Source: Emticicia sp. C21
GTDB taxonomy: Bacteria; Bacteroidota; Bacteroidia; Cytophagales; Spirosomataceae
DNA: 64,000 bases
Reading direction: 5' to 3'
Assembly (NCBI RefSeq): GCF_003418935.1
Contig: NZ_QVMT01000006.1
Location: 366,734 to 430,733, forward strand
A model generated the notes under the pieces. That model worked only from the letters and a program-made list of their open reading frames with translations, was not told the origin of the DNA and ran no database searches. The position numbers were made by a program, and so were the translations under genes. The stretch's first letter is position 1, and each line of letters opens with the position of its first letter. Of this stretch, positions 50,124-59,338 are shown piece after piece.

Positions 50124-50525
50124 ATGCAAGTAAAGAGCCTAATTGTAGATATTGAAACAGAGAATTCAATTTTTTATGAAAAAATTGAGAATCCTACTTT
50201 ACAAGATGTTTTACAGAGTGTTGATAGATTAAACGGAAAAGATATTACAATGCTGAATCTTCTTTGCAAGGAAGAAAATCATCTCTTATGTGTTGGCGGC
50301 GGAAAAGAAGATTATATTTTGTTTATTACCTTCGACAATGAGAATTTTGATTCTTTATGCGACGAAAGTAAAAGTAGCTCGAAAGAAAAAGAATTAATAA
50401 TAGGAGGACAATTGGGTGAATACCCTGAAAATCTTTGTAATAGTAAGCCTGAGGTAATTAAAGCGATTACTTATTTTTTTGAAACAGGAAAACCAAATCC
50501 TGCTTTGTCGTGGATTAAAGAATAA
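50124..50525 (+). CDS. Imm1-like immunity protein, orphan
   Basis: The 133-residue protein resembles the Imm1 immunity family by its pattern: LNLLCKEENHLLCVGGGKEDYILFITF in the middle and GQLGEYPENLCNSKPEVIKAITYFFETGKPNPALSWIKE at the C-terminus (G-Q-x-x-x-Y-P, then x-F-x-x-T-G-x-x-x-x-x-L-x-W). Imm1 proteins neutralise polymorphic toxins such as deaminases. No toxin gene with a polymorphic C-terminal domain lies beside it. The gene is AT-rich compared with gpsA and the carbonic anhydrase on either side. The assignment is from memory of the family pattern. Confidence 0.6.
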   Translation: MQVKSLIVDIETENSIFYEKIENPTLQDVLQSVDRLNGKDITMLNLLCKEENHLLCVGGGKEDYILFITFDNENFDSLCDESKSSSKEKELIIGGQLGEYPENLCNSKPEVIKAITYFFETGKPNPALSWIKE

Positions 50526-50602
50526 GTATCTATAAATTTACTTTTCTGATAGAATAACAGATATTAAATAAAAACTTTTACAACTTTTTTGAATATCATA
50601 CT

Positions 50603-51238
50603 ATGCCAACTTACGAACAAGTATTTGAAAACAACCAGACCTGGTTGAATGAAAAAAAAAGAACCAATAAAGACTTTTTTGAGGAACTTGCCAAAGGACA
50701 AAGTCCTGACTACCTGTATATCGGGTGCAGTGATAGTCGTGTAACCGCCGAAGATTTGATGGGAGCAGGTCCCGGTGAGATTTTTGTGCACAGGAATATA
50801 GCTAATTTAGTCAATGCCACAGATTTGAATGTAATGTCGGTGATTAATTATGCTGTCCGTCACTTAGGTGTCAAGCACGTAATAGTTTGTGGTCACTATG
50901 GCTGCGGTGGGGTTAAGGCAGCTATGCAGCCTGTAGATATGGGAATTCTGAACCCCTGGTTAAGAAATATCAGAGATGTATACAGATTGCATAAAGATGA
51001 GTTAAATGCCATTTCTGACGAGGGTAAACGTTATGACCGCTTGGTTGAGCTGAATGTGCAGGAACAGTGCATTAATGTAATTAAACTGGCCAGCGTGCAA
51101 CAGGAATATTCAAAAAAAGGATTTCCTACAGTACATGGATGGGTTTTCGACATCAAAACCGGAAGACTAATAGATTTGAAACTTGATTTCAATAAGTTGT
51201 TGAAAGACATACAGGAGATATATTATCTAGGAGAATAA
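50603..51238 (+). CDS. can: Beta-class carbonic anhydrase
   Basis: This enzyme interconverts CO2 and bicarbonate in the cytoplasm. The 211-residue protein has the zinc ligands of beta-carbonic anhydrase: Cys42 in YIGCSDSRV, with the Asp44-Arg46 dyad, His98 and Cys101 in VCGHYGCGG. The second signature AGPGEIFVHRNIANLV is near residue 55. The length and the C-terminal helix-strand with GWVFDIKTGRLIDLKLDF are normal for the E. coli Can group. It seems independent of its neighbours. Confidence 0.95.
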   Translation: MPTYEQVFENNQTWLNEKKRTNKDFFEELAKGQSPDYLYIGCSDSRVTAEDLMGAGPGEIFVHRNIANLVNATDLNVMSVINYAVRHLGVKHVIVCGHYGCGGVKAAMQPVDMGILNPWLRNIRDVYRLHKDELNAISDEGKRYDRLVELNVQEQCINVIKLASVQQEYSKKGFPTVHGWVFDIKTGRLIDLKLDFNKLLKDIQEIYYLGE

Positions 51239-51276
51239 AAACTAAATGCAGAGAGTTAGATAACCCTCTGCATTTA

Positions 51277-51561
51277 TTATATCTTCCCCAAAAACCTCGT
51301 TACTAAAAACACAACCCCTGACATAATTCCTTGCACAGCAGTGAGTACTCCCAGACTCATATTTGCTTTAGCGCTACTACCATCGTTCATAAAATGGTGA
51401 ATACTCACACTAATTGAAACGATAATAATGCCACTGAGAATGGCGGTAATAATGCTCTTCATGAATCCTGAAATCTTAGGATTTTTTCTCAATAAGTAAA
51501 TACATCTGAAGGATAAAAAGAGCGGTAAAATGCAGATAGTAACTGCGTAGGCTATTTCCAT
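51277..51561 (-). CDS. Small membrane protein of unknown function
   Basis: The 94-residue protein has three hydrophobic segments: YAVTICILPLFLSFRCIYLL, SIITAILSGIIIVSISVSI and SLGVLTAVQGIMSGVVFLVTR. No family is recognised. It starts 4 bp after the HIT gene on the same strand, so it is probably co-transcribed with it. The ATG at 51559-51561 is unambiguous. Confidence 0.6.
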   Translation of the reverse strand: MEIAYAVTICILPLFLSFRCIYLLRKNPKISGFMKSIITAILSGIIIVSISVSIHHFMNDGSSAKANMSLGVLTAVQGIMSGVVFLVTRFLGKI

Positions 51562-51565
51562 ATAC

Positions 51566-51955
51566 TTATAAAAAACTTCTGATTTTTGCCGCTATCTCAG
51601 CAAGTTCGTCTTGAGAAATTTTCAGTTTGTTATTAAAATTCATATCGCTCATGCTGTTCATTGGTATAAGATGTACATGGGCATGAGGCACTTCTAAGCC
51701 TACTACAGCAACACCAATGCGTTTGCAGGGAATGGCCTTTCTGATAGCAGGTTCTATTTTCCTGGCAAACTGCATTAATCCCGTATAGAGTTCATCATCT
51801 AGATCGAAGAGATAATCTATTTCTTTTTTTGGGATAACCAATGTATGTCCTACAGAACATGGAAAAACATCAAGAAATGCCAGAAACTGGTCGGTCTCGG
51901 CAATTTTATGAGCCGGAATTTCTCCTGCTACTATTTTTGAAAAGATAGATGGCAT
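51566..51955 (-). CDS. HIT-family nucleotide hydrolase
   Basis: The 129-residue protein has the classic HIT fold: SIFSKIVAGEIPAHKIAETDQFLAFLDVFP at the start, GHTLVIPKKEIDYLFDL, and the catalytic motif H-x-H-x-H in VPHAHVHLIPM near residue 97. HIT proteins of this type hydrolyse AMP from nucleotidyl substrates such as AMP-lysine or AMP-NH2. It lies upstream of the small membrane protein in a probable two-gene unit. Confidence 0.93.
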   Translation of the reverse strand: MPSIFSKIVAGEIPAHKIAETDQFLAFLDVFPCSVGHTLVIPKKEIDYLFDLDDELYTGLMQFARKIEPAIRKAIPCKRIGVAVVGLEVPHAHVHLIPMNSMSDMNFNNKLKISQDELAEIAAKIRSFL

Positions 51956-52032
51956 AGTATATCGTTGATAAATTCGGGCGCAAGGTAATAAATTTTGCAG
52001 TCAGGTTCCGAGAAAACTTGAAGATGTAGAAA

Positions 52033-52935
52033 TCACTTTAGTAAATCTTCCAGAGCGGCCTTAATTGTAGTGAACTTGTAAGAAAAAGATAATTCTTCTG
52101 AAACCCTTTTATTTTTTACATAATTACCGCCAAGAACAGCAACAGCTAATTCGCCGAAGAGTAATTTCATTACAAATGCCGGTACATTCGGAGCCCATAA
52201 AGGACGTTTCAGTACATCTGCTGCCAGTCGGGTTATTTCTTCATTCCTTGCAGGAGTAGGAGCCACTGCATTATAGGCACCATGCATTTTATCATCTTCA
52301 ATGGCTTGCAGGTACAACTGGCACATATCATCAACATGTATCCATGACATCCATTGTTTGCCACTGCCTAAGGGTGAGCCTATGCCCAATTTAATAGGTT
52401 GTGCCAGTTTGGGTAAAGCCCCACCTTTGTCGCTCAATACAATTCCGGTACGCAAACTCACGGTTCTTTCAGCTTGAGCAAACTTTTCTGTTTCTGCTTC
52501 CCATATCTTTACGCAAGTGCCCAGAAAATCATTTCCTGCAGGGCTATTTTCATCTAACCTGGTTTCGCCTGTATCACCACCATAGTATCCTACACCCGAC
52601 GCAGAGATGAAAGCTTTAAGTTTATGTCCTTGTTCTTTTAAGTGCTTATCAAGCAATTGAATAGGCTTAACACGAGAGTCTATGATTTCTTGTTTACGCT
52701 TGTCAGTCCATCGTTTATCGGCAATTCCGGCACCAGCCAAGTGAATGATATAGTCAATATCTTTAAGGGCTTCATCATCCATGAGCCCTTTTTCAGTATC
52801 CCACAGGAATACTTTTACGTCCGGAATATTATCTTTTTCACGGCTAAGCAAAGAAACCTTATGGCCTTTGCTTAATAAAAGTCTGGTCAGATGCTTACCT
52901 ATAAGCCCTGTGCCCCCGGTAATTAAGATATTCAC
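52033..52935 (-). CDS. TIGR01777-type NAD-dependent epimerase-fold protein
   Basis: The 300-residue protein starts at GTG (52935), the only start that keeps the N-terminal cofactor loop NILITGGTGLIGKHLTRLLLSKGHKVSLLSR. Other marks are DYIIHLAGAGIADKRWTDKRKQEIIDSRV, the SASGVGYYGGDTGETRLDE segment and the SLRTGIVLSDKGGALPKL motif with the C-terminal DUF1731-like GAYNAVAPTPARNEEITRLAADVLKRPLWAPNVPAF. This matches the family that includes E. coli YfcH. The physiological reaction is not known. It is divergent from the EamA carrier at 53130. Confidence 0.88.
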   Translation of the reverse strand: MNILITGGTGLIGKHLTRLLLSKGHKVSLLSREKDNIPDVKVFLWDTEKGLMDDEALKDIDYIIHLAGAGIADKRWTDKRKQEIIDSRVKPIQLLDKHLKEQGHKLKAFISASGVGYYGGDTGETRLDENSPAGNDFLGTCVKIWEAETEKFAQAERTVSLRTGIVLSDKGGALPKLAQPIKLGIGSPLGSGKQWMSWIHVDDMCQLYLQAIEDDKMHGAYNAVAPTPARNEEITRLAADVLKRPLWAPNVPAFVMKLLFGELAVAVLGGNYVKNKRVSEELSFSYKFTTIKAALEDLLK

Positions 52936-53084
52936 GTCGTTTAGTAGTTTGTTGTAGCTTTACAACATAGAAATTGAAAGAAATGTTTATAGTACGGTTT
53001 TTTAATTATGTGTAGTATAACTGTAAAATTTATCTGATAAAATAAACCCAAGCAGGTAGCTATCATTATTTTTCAAAATCTCAT

Positions 53085-53092
53085 TACCTTTG
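53085..53092 (+). promoter_or_regulatory. -7 element of the second EamA gene
   Basis: TACCTTTG matches TAnnTTTG, 37 bp before the ATG at 53130. The -33 element was not clear. Confidence 0.5.
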
Positions 53093-53129
53093 AACATCCG
53101 TAGAAATAGCCCTAAGCCCCTTAAAAATC

Positions 53130-54011
53130 ATGACCAAAGCATCGCCGCAAGATTACCTTAAACTCCATCTCATTGTTATTATTTTAGGCTTTACGGCCAT
53201 CCTAGGCCGCTTGACTGATGTCTCTGCTTTAGGGGTAGTATTTTACCGTACGTTGCTGGCATCGTTGGGTATGTATTTAGTGGCAAGGTTTCAGAAAAAG
53301 AATATACTTCTCCCATTTAAAGAGAGTTTGCCGTTATTGGGAGTTGGGGCCATTATATCCCTGCATTGGATGTGCTTTTTTGGTTCAGCACGAGCTTCTA
53401 CTATCGCAATCAGTTTAGTAACTTTTTCGGTTACCTCTTTCTTTACGAGTATTCTGGAGCCTGTCATCAAAAAGTCAACAATCAGTTGGACTGAGGTTTT
53501 GCTGGGAATATTGGTAGTAGCAGGTATGTACTTTGTATTCAAGTTTGAGTACCAATACCTCACAGGTATTATTATTGGTATAACAGCGGCTCTATTGGCA
53601 ACCATTTTCTCAGTCCTTAATGCACAATTAGCCCAAAAATATGAAGCCCAAACTATTACCTTCTACGAAATGGTGGGCGCATTTGTATCGTCATGGATAT
53701 TTATCCCTATCATTGTTTATGCTTCACCCAATACCCATTTTCAATTAATACCCAGCCCAACCGATTGGGTGTGGATAGCGATTTTAGGCTTGGTATGTAC
53801 AGTATACCCTTATAATGAAATGGTAAAGCTATTAAAGAAAATCTCTGCTTTCACGCTCAATCTTTCTATCAATATGGAGCCTATCTATGGTATCCTATTA
53901 GCCTATTTCATCTTTGGGGAAAAAGAGCGCATGACCACAGGTTTTTATATTGGTGGGGTATTAATATTGCTTTCGGTGATTCTACATCCTTTTTTAAAAC
54001 CAGCTAAATAG
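53130..54011 (+). CDS. EamA/DMT-family transporter
   Basis: The 293-residue protein has ten predicted membrane helices in two EamA halves: VVFYRTLLASLGMYLVARFQK and LHWMCFFGSARASTIAISLVTFSVTSFFTSILEPVI in the first; TVYPYNEMVKLLKKISAFTLNLSINMEPIYGILLAYFIFGEKERM in the second. It is a metabolite carrier of unknown substrate, only distantly like the one at 39319. It ends 3 bp before the convergent outer-membrane receptor gene. Confidence 0.85.
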   Translation: MTKASPQDYLKLHLIVIILGFTAILGRLTDVSALGVVFYRTLLASLGMYLVARFQKKNILLPFKESLPLLGVGAIISLHWMCFFGSARASTIAISLVTFSVTSFFTSILEPVIKKSTISWTEVLLGILVVAGMYFVFKFEYQYLTGIIIGITAALLATIFSVLNAQLAQKYEAQTITFYEMVGAFVSSWIFIPIIVYASPNTHFQLIPSPTDWVWIAILGLVCTVYPYNEMVKLLKKISAFTLNLSINMEPIYGILLAYFIFGEKERMTTGFYIGGVLILLSVILHPFLKPAK

Positions 54012-54014
54012 TTT

Positions 54015-56408
54015 TTAATTACTTACCCGACTTTCTTCTTCATTTCTGGTATTTTGTCTGATTTTATAACCTGATTTACCGAAATTATATGTGATAGAAA
54101 ACGACACTCGCTGGTTGCCGCTCCAATGCGAAAATTCATTATCAAGTATGCTTTTTTCTCTGAAAACCAGACGAAAGTAATAGGTATTAGAAATATCGTA
54201 GAAGTTCAATTTGGTATTCAGCTTGCCTTTCAGCCAGGTTTTCTGCAAACCTAAATCTATATAGTACACAGGTTTCATAATATATAACCCATTCCCTCTG
54301 GTGGAGATATAATAATAATATATATCAAATGTAAAATCTTTAGCTAAGGTAAAAATCTGACTTCCGTTAATCATATAATTTGTAATCGGAATCTGATAGA
54401 CAACTTCATGATAAGGTGTTTGCTCTTTTTTATAATAGAGACCCAGATTATGATTCATACGCCACCATTTTTTTACGGTGACAGCCCAATTGGCTTCGAG
54501 CGTGGCAAAATCATTATATGGTAAATTCCTGCCCAGATACTCCAACACATTTGTTATACGATTATATTCAGGATAACGTGCCATAGGGTCTACTTCCCGC
54601 CCTATATTCAGCAAAGTATAGAAGTTCTTTTTGGTATAAGTAATACTTAGCTGCTTGGTAGTAGAAGGTAACAGATATGGATTCCCCAACCAATAATTTA
54701 AAGGACTCAGATAAAACCTAAAAGGATTTAATGCCTCAAAGCCAGGGCGTGTCATGCGGTGCGTATAAGCGGCTGTGAGTTGTTGTTCATTAGCCAAAGG
54801 ATAAGAGAGATTAACGCTCGGTAACCATCTGAAATAGTCGCGTTCGGTAATCTGCTTATTCGTAATAGCGTTGGCGATACTATGGGTATGCTCAGTTCGC
54901 AAACCTATTTTATAAGTCAGTTTACCCCATTTCTGTCCATATATCAGATAAGCGGCTGAAATATACTCATTATAATGAAAATTGTTGGTTCGGCTATGGT
55001 CAAGCACAAAACTATTGTCTTTAGCCAGAGTATCATATACCAGATTGTTTTTAGTATTAATAGCCGCAAATTTTGCCCCCAATTCCAGTTTACCTTTGCC
55101 AATAGTGCTGATGAAATCTGATTGAATAGAGCGGATTGAAATATCATTGAGCAGATTTGTTTTCCAGTAATTCAATAAATCTCCTGTAAGGGTTTGAGTA
55201 TTCTGAATATCTTCTTTCCGACGATTATTTACCTGCGAAACGATTCCCAATACATGCAACTCATTTTTATCTATGAGGGCATCATAGCTCAGATTGACGC
55301 CATAATTGTTTTGAGTTGGGGTATAATTATTCATGCTATGAATATTTGATAGCACATGCTCGTCTGTTGAGTTGGTAAAATGCAAAGTATTATCAGCCCA
55401 TGCCTTTCTATCCAATTGATTGGTACGTAGAATCAGTCCAATATTATGATTCTTGTTTAAATGGTAATCTGCCTCAAACTGTAAATTAAGATTATCATGA
55501 GTGGTTTTCTGCCACGTGTCAGTACGCATAATATTAGTATTGGCCTGATGTTGCAATGCACGATAGCGATAGACCGTAGCACCTGCCTGATAGCCCAATC
55601 TCGCCGTATAAGCCACTTTTGGCATATTATAAGTCAGCGTAAGATTATTGTTAGCATAAGTATAAACCCCTTGCTGGAAATTCCCTACATAATTGCCTAC
55701 CCAACCCAGTGTTTTATCTCGTTGTAATCGGATGTCGATAATGGCTTTGTACTCGGCATCATATCTACCGGATGGATTAGCAATAATTTCGATAGAGGCA
55801 ACCATCTCAGGCGTAAGACTATTCAAGTAATTCTGCAATTGCTCGGGGCTCATAGGCATTGGTTTGCCATCTACGAAAATGGTGGGTATTACTCCCCCCG
55901 CCATGGTAAGGTTACCATCAGAATTGATTTGTATACCCGGCATTTTCTTTAGTATATCAAAGCCATTGGTTGAGGTATTGAAGAGTTTATTATCAGCTAT
56001 ATTCACAATCAGCTTTTCATCTGTCTGTTGTATCTGTAGTTTATCTGCGCTTACATTTACCTCATTCAGTAATTGATTGTTTATAGTCAATGTAATATCA
56101 TTCAACTTTAAAGTAGATGGGGTATTATTTTCTATTGATAAAGCCTGATAATATTTCTGGTATTCAATAGATGAAAAGAAAAGGAGATAAGGACCTTTTG
56201 GCAATGAAACTATTTGAAAAATACCTGATGAATCGGTAATATTTCCTTTTATTAGTGTTGAATCTTTCACTGAAAGCAAAGAGACATTTACAAAAGGGAT
56301 ACCCTGCCTAGAGATATTGTCAATGACTCTTCCTGACAGATTGACCTGGGCGAATGATACAGAATAAATAAGAAAAAACAGAATGGTTGTTAATGATGAT
56401 TTCGACAT
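54015..56408 (-). CDS. TonB-dependent-receptor-like outer-membrane beta-barrel protein
   Basis: The start is ATG 56408, so the signal peptide MSKSSLTTILFFLIYSVSFAQ is the true N-terminus; 797 residues. A CarboxypepD_reg-like domain follows (residues 20-110: LSGRVIDNISRQGIPFVNVSLLSVKDSTLIKG). Then comes a plug-like region with DILKKMPGIQINSDGNLTMAGGVIPTIFVDGKPM, and a large beta-barrel of the outer-membrane beta-barrel family ending NQRVSFSITYNFGKSGYK. No SusD partner or TonB box is apparent. The ligand is unknown. Two membrane-type AraC regulators lie upstream on the same strand. Confidence 0.85.
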   Translation of the reverse strand: MSKSSLTTILFFLIYSVSFAQVNLSGRVIDNISRQGIPFVNVSLLSVKDSTLIKGNITDSSGIFQIVSLPKGPYLLFFSSIEYQKYYQALSIENNTPSTLKLNDITLTINNQLLNEVNVSADKLQIQQTDEKLIVNIADNKLFNTSTNGFDILKKMPGIQINSDGNLTMAGGVIPTIFVDGKPMPMSPEQLQNYLNSLTPEMVASIEIIANPSGRYDAEYKAIIDIRLQRDKTLGWVGNYVGNFQQGVYTYANNNLTLTYNMPKVAYTARLGYQAGATVYRYRALQHQANTNIMRTDTWQKTTHDNLNLQFEADYHLNKNHNIGLILRTNQLDRKAWADNTLHFTNSTDEHVLSNIHSMNNYTPTQNNYGVNLSYDALIDKNELHVLGIVSQVNNRRKEDIQNTQTLTGDLLNYWKTNLLNDISIRSIQSDFISTIGKGKLELGAKFAAINTKNNLVYDTLAKDNSFVLDHSRTNNFHYNEYISAAYLIYGQKWGKLTYKIGLRTEHTHSIANAITNKQITERDYFRWLPSVNLSYPLANEQQLTAAYTHRMTRPGFEALNPFRFYLSPLNYWLGNPYLLPSTTKQLSITYTKKNFYTLLNIGREVDPMARYPEYNRITNVLEYLGRNLPYNDFATLEANWAVTVKKWWRMNHNLGLYYKKEQTPYHEVVYQIPITNYMINGSQIFTLAKDFTFDIYYYYISTRGNGLYIMKPVYYIDLGLQKTWLKGKLNTKLNFYDISNTYYFRLVFREKSILDNEFSHWSGNQRVSFSITYNFGKSGYKIRQNTRNEEESRVSN

Positions 56409-56554
56409 GAGAATTACATTTAAACTAAAATTGGTCAAATGTAATTTTTGAAGAAATAACCAAAGTTCGGAGTTTAAGATTCAGGAGTACGGAATTATAA
56501 AACCGGACTTTTATGAAAATTTATTAAAACTGTAAGGTGTTTATAGTCAATAAC

Positions 56555-57625
56555 TTATGAGCTAATGCTTTTCTCTGTATTTGCCTTGTAAATCATTGGG
56601 GTAGTTTGCTTCAGTTTTTTAAAAGTTGTATAAAAAGTAGACTTAGAATTAAAACCCACCTCATATCCGATAGCTTCCAACGTGAGATTGGGCTGCTCGA
56701 TAATCATTTTGCAGGCCTCATTGATTCGGTACTCATTGATATAAGTTGAAAAACTTTTGCCCAGATTATCATTTAATAATTGTGATAACTGATGCCCTGA
56801 AATATTGATTTTCTTCGACAAATCATTCAGTTTAAGATTGGGGTCTTTGTATAATTCCTGAACTTGCAATAGCTGTTCTAACCTCTTCACCAATGCTGTA
56901 GCCTGTTCGTCGCCGATTTTCTTATGGGCATATTTATCTTGTACGGCAAATACAGCATTTGCCATTTTTTCTCGGTTTATAACAAATACAAGACTAATAT
57001 AGAGAAAGAAGGTAAAGGCTAATGGGCCGCTTATACAAAAACCATGAAACACATCGAGAATAGATAAGAGATAGTTGAGTAAAATGATAGTATTACCCAA
57101 AAATAATAGTATCAGAAATTGCTCTGTAACATTTAATTCTTCTTGCTGATTACGAATTTTTAATACAATGTTTTTTATACTAAAGCCGGTTGCCACAGTA
57201 TATAAAAGCCATTGAAGATATACAAAATAGACCACATGGTTATTCCATATCTCAGGGTATTTCTGATAAGGAAATATAATTCCTGTCAGGAGAATAGCGA
57301 TGAGTTGGAAACCGAAATTCCGTTTCCAATAAGCAGGGATTTCGGTGATATTTTCATTAATAGCCCTGATAAGATAGTAGAATGTGGGCCCAATAAAAAA
57401 ACAGACAGACAAGCCGATCTGTCTGTAAATATCGGGCAGATAGGGATAATAATATATAAATACAGATTTACCAATCCTGATACTAAGTATTAAAAGTAAC
57501 AATCCAAGTAAGAAACTGATGAAATTTTTGATTTTCTTGAAGAAAAGAAAATAGGCAGCCAGAATAAGCCCATTAAGAGTACCTGATCCACTAAAGAAAA
57601 ACATCAGTCCGTTCTCTATATTCAT
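56555..57625 (-). CDS. Membrane-anchored AraC-family regulator (paralogue 1)
   Basis: The 356-residue protein has about six to seven hydrophobic helices (residues 1-220), including FFFSGSGTLNGLILAAYFLFFKKIKNFISFLLGLLLLILS, followed by a short linker and an AraC DNA-binding domain with two helix-turn-helix units. Its C-terminal part contains LNDLSKKINISGHQLSQLLN and IINEACKMI-type helices. The second unit is EAIGYEVGFNSKSTFYTTFKKLKQTTPMIYKANT. A membrane sensor linked to an AraC domain is a common Bacteroidota design. It is the downstream copy of a tandem pair and precedes the outer-membrane receptor gene. Confidence 0.85.
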   Translation of the reverse strand: MNIENGLMFFFSGSGTLNGLILAAYFLFFKKIKNFISFLLGLLLLILSIRIGKSVFIYYYPYLPDIYRQIGLSVCFFIGPTFYYLIRAINENITEIPAYWKRNFGFQLIAILLTGIIFPYQKYPEIWNNHVVYFVYLQWLLYTVATGFSIKNIVLKIRNQQEELNVTEQFLILLFLGNTIILLNYLLSILDVFHGFCISGPLAFTFFLYISLVFVINREKMANAVFAVQDKYAHKKIGDEQATALVKRLEQLLQVQELYKDPNLKLNDLSKKINISGHQLSQLLNDNLGKSFSTYINEYRINEACKMIIEQPNLTLEAIGYEVGFNSKSTFYTTFKKLKQTTPMIYKANTEKSISS

Positions 57626-57699
57626 CCCTGTAGAAATTTTAGTTTTAATGTGTCTTCGATAATCATTGACTAAAAATTAACTCAAACAGTCTCTAAGAC

Positions 57700-58764
57700 T
57701 TAGAGTATATTTTCTGCTTTTTCTTTATAAGCCATTGGTGTTGTAAGTCTGATCTTTTTAAAAGTTGTATAAAAAGTAGATTTAGAATTAAAGCCTACTT
57801 CATATCCGATGGCTTCCAAAGTTAGATTGGGCTGTTCGATAATCATTTTGCAGGCCTCATTGATTCGGTACTCGTTGATATAGGTAGAGAAGCTTTTACC
57901 CAGATTATCATTCAATAATTGTGATAACTGATGCCCTGAAATATTGATTTTCTTCGACAAATCATTCAGTTTCAGATTAGGGTCTTTGTATAATTTCTGC
58001 TCTTGTAAGAGTTGCTCCAATTTTTGTACTAGTGTATTGGCCTGCTCGTCTCCTATTTTCTTATTAGCATATCTGTCCTGCATTGTGAATATATAAGTAT
58101 CCATCTTTTCCTTTTTCAATAAGAACAGGATACTGATATACAGAATAAAAGTAAATGAGAGCGGCCCGCTAACATAAAAGCCCTGCTGAATATTAAGTAA
58201 AGAAAGAAAATAACTCGTAAAAATGATGATATTACCAGTGAATAGCAATAGCTGAAACTGCTCGGGCAAATTCAATTTCTCCTGCTTGTTAAACAGCTTC
58301 ACGAATACCTCTTTCATTTTTACTCCTGCAGCAACAGTATACAAAAACCATTGAAAGTAAATAATTCTTATGAAATAAGGCCCCCAAAGTTCTGGGTGTT
58401 TTTCGTAAGTAAACAAAGTGCCTACTGAAACGATAATAACCAGATGTAATAAGAAGTTCCGCTTCCAGTAATTAGGCACTGCTACGATATGTTCCTGGAT
58501 GGACTTGATTAAATAATAGAGTGTGGGCCCGATAAAGAAACACGCAGATAAGCCTATCTGCAGATAAATCTTAGCCAGGTCAGGTTTAAAAACCAGAAAG
58601 ACTGATTTACCTACCCTGACACTTAAACACAGTAATAATAAACCTAGTAAGAAACCTGTAAAAGTTCGGACTTTTTTGAAGAACAAGAAATAAGCAGCTA
58701 AAAGCAGCCCATTAAAAACACCTAGTCCACTGAAGAAAAATAATATGTCCTGCCTGAGGTTCAT
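57700..58764 (-). CDS. Membrane-anchored AraC-family regulator (paralogue 2)
   Basis: This 354-residue protein has the same architecture as the one 75 bp downstream: a membrane region (FFFSGLGVFNGLLLAAYFLFFKKVRTFTGFLLGLLLL) then an AraC domain. The membrane parts differ at many residues. About 80 residues of the DNA-binding domain, from LYKDPNLK to TFYTTFKK, are identical between the two. It is probably a recent tandem duplication or shares sequence by gene conversion. Different ligands with the same DNA target are possible. Confidence 0.85.
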   Translation of the reverse strand: MNLRQDILFFFSGLGVFNGLLLAAYFLFFKKVRTFTGFLLGLLLLCLSVRVGKSVFLVFKPDLAKIYLQIGLSACFFIGPTLYYLIKSIQEHIVAVPNYWKRNFLLHLVIIVSVGTLFTYEKHPELWGPYFIRIIYFQWFLYTVAAGVKMKEVFVKLFNKQEKLNLPEQFQLLLFTGNIIIFTSYFLSLLNIQQGFYVSGPLSFTFILYISILFLLKKEKMDTYIFTMQDRYANKKIGDEQANTLVQKLEQLLQEQKLYKDPNLKLNDLSKKINISGHQLSQLLNDNLGKSFSTYINEYRINEACKMIIEQPNLTLEAIGYEVGFNSKSTFYTTFKKIRLTTPMAYKEKAENIL

Positions 58765-58921
58765 GATTCCAGAAGTTCTAGCATAGCTTTTAAATACAAA
58801 AATATCTAAAATATCTAAAGCATTTGTTTAAGCCGGAAATACTTTTTTAAGTTCACTCAGTGTCTCCTGTGTGCAAGCCAAAGCGAAGCAACTCTTAGGT
58901 TTGTAAGACAAGCTAAAAAAC

Positions 58922-58958
58922 AAAAAAGGTCTTTTAGAATTTCTAAAAGACCTTTTTT
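58922..58958. terminator. Bidirectional terminator between AraC paralogue 2 and rpmE
   Basis: An 18-bp perfect inverted repeat, AAAAAAGGTCTTTTAGAA with its complement, ends in a T run on both strands. Confidence 0.9.
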
Positions 58959-58974
58959 GAGGTAAACTCGATAA

Positions 58975-59220
58975 TTATTTTTTACCATAACGTTTGTTGA
59001 ATTTATCAACACGTCCGGCTGTATCAAGCAATACGTTTTTACCAGTATAGAATGGGTGTGAGTTAGAACTAACCTCTACTTTGTAAACAGGGTATTCTTG
59101 GCCATCTTCCCAAACAATGTTTTCCTTCGTGTTCACACAAGAACGTGTGATGAATTTGTAATCTGTCGACAAATCCCAGAAAACAACTGGTCTATAATTT
59201 GGATGAATATCTTTTTTCAT
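58975..59220 (-). CDS. rpmE2: 50S ribosomal protein L31 type B
   Basis: The 81-residue protein is the zinc-free (type B) L31: [28 protein letters not shown], with one cysteine rather than the C-x2-C pair, then [32 protein letters not shown]31 helps bridge the ribosomal subunits. It is monocistronic, has a strong promoter 45 bp upstream and a strong terminator after it. Confidence 0.95.
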   Translation of the reverse strand: MKKDIHPNYRPVVFWDLSTDYKFITRSCVNTKENIVWEDGQEYPVYKVEVSSNSHPFYTGKNVLLDTAGRVDKFNKRYGKK

Positions 59221-59264
59221 TGCTGTATTTGTATTGAACTTCTTAAAATCGCTAAAACGGGTTG

Positions 59265-59296
59265 CAAAATTAGAAATATTTAAACAAAAAACAAAA
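59265..59296 (-). promoter_or_regulatory. rpmE promoter (TTG, 19-bp spacer, TAATTTTG)
   Basis: On the minus strand, TTG (59292-59294, within TTTTG) is followed after 19 bp by TAATTTTG (59265-59272), which fits the Bacteroidota -33/-7 consensus. It is 45 bp from the ATG. Confidence 0.8.
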
Positions 59297-59338
59297 CGTA
59301 TTCCATAAAATAATGGAAGAAACTCTATTTTTTATTTA

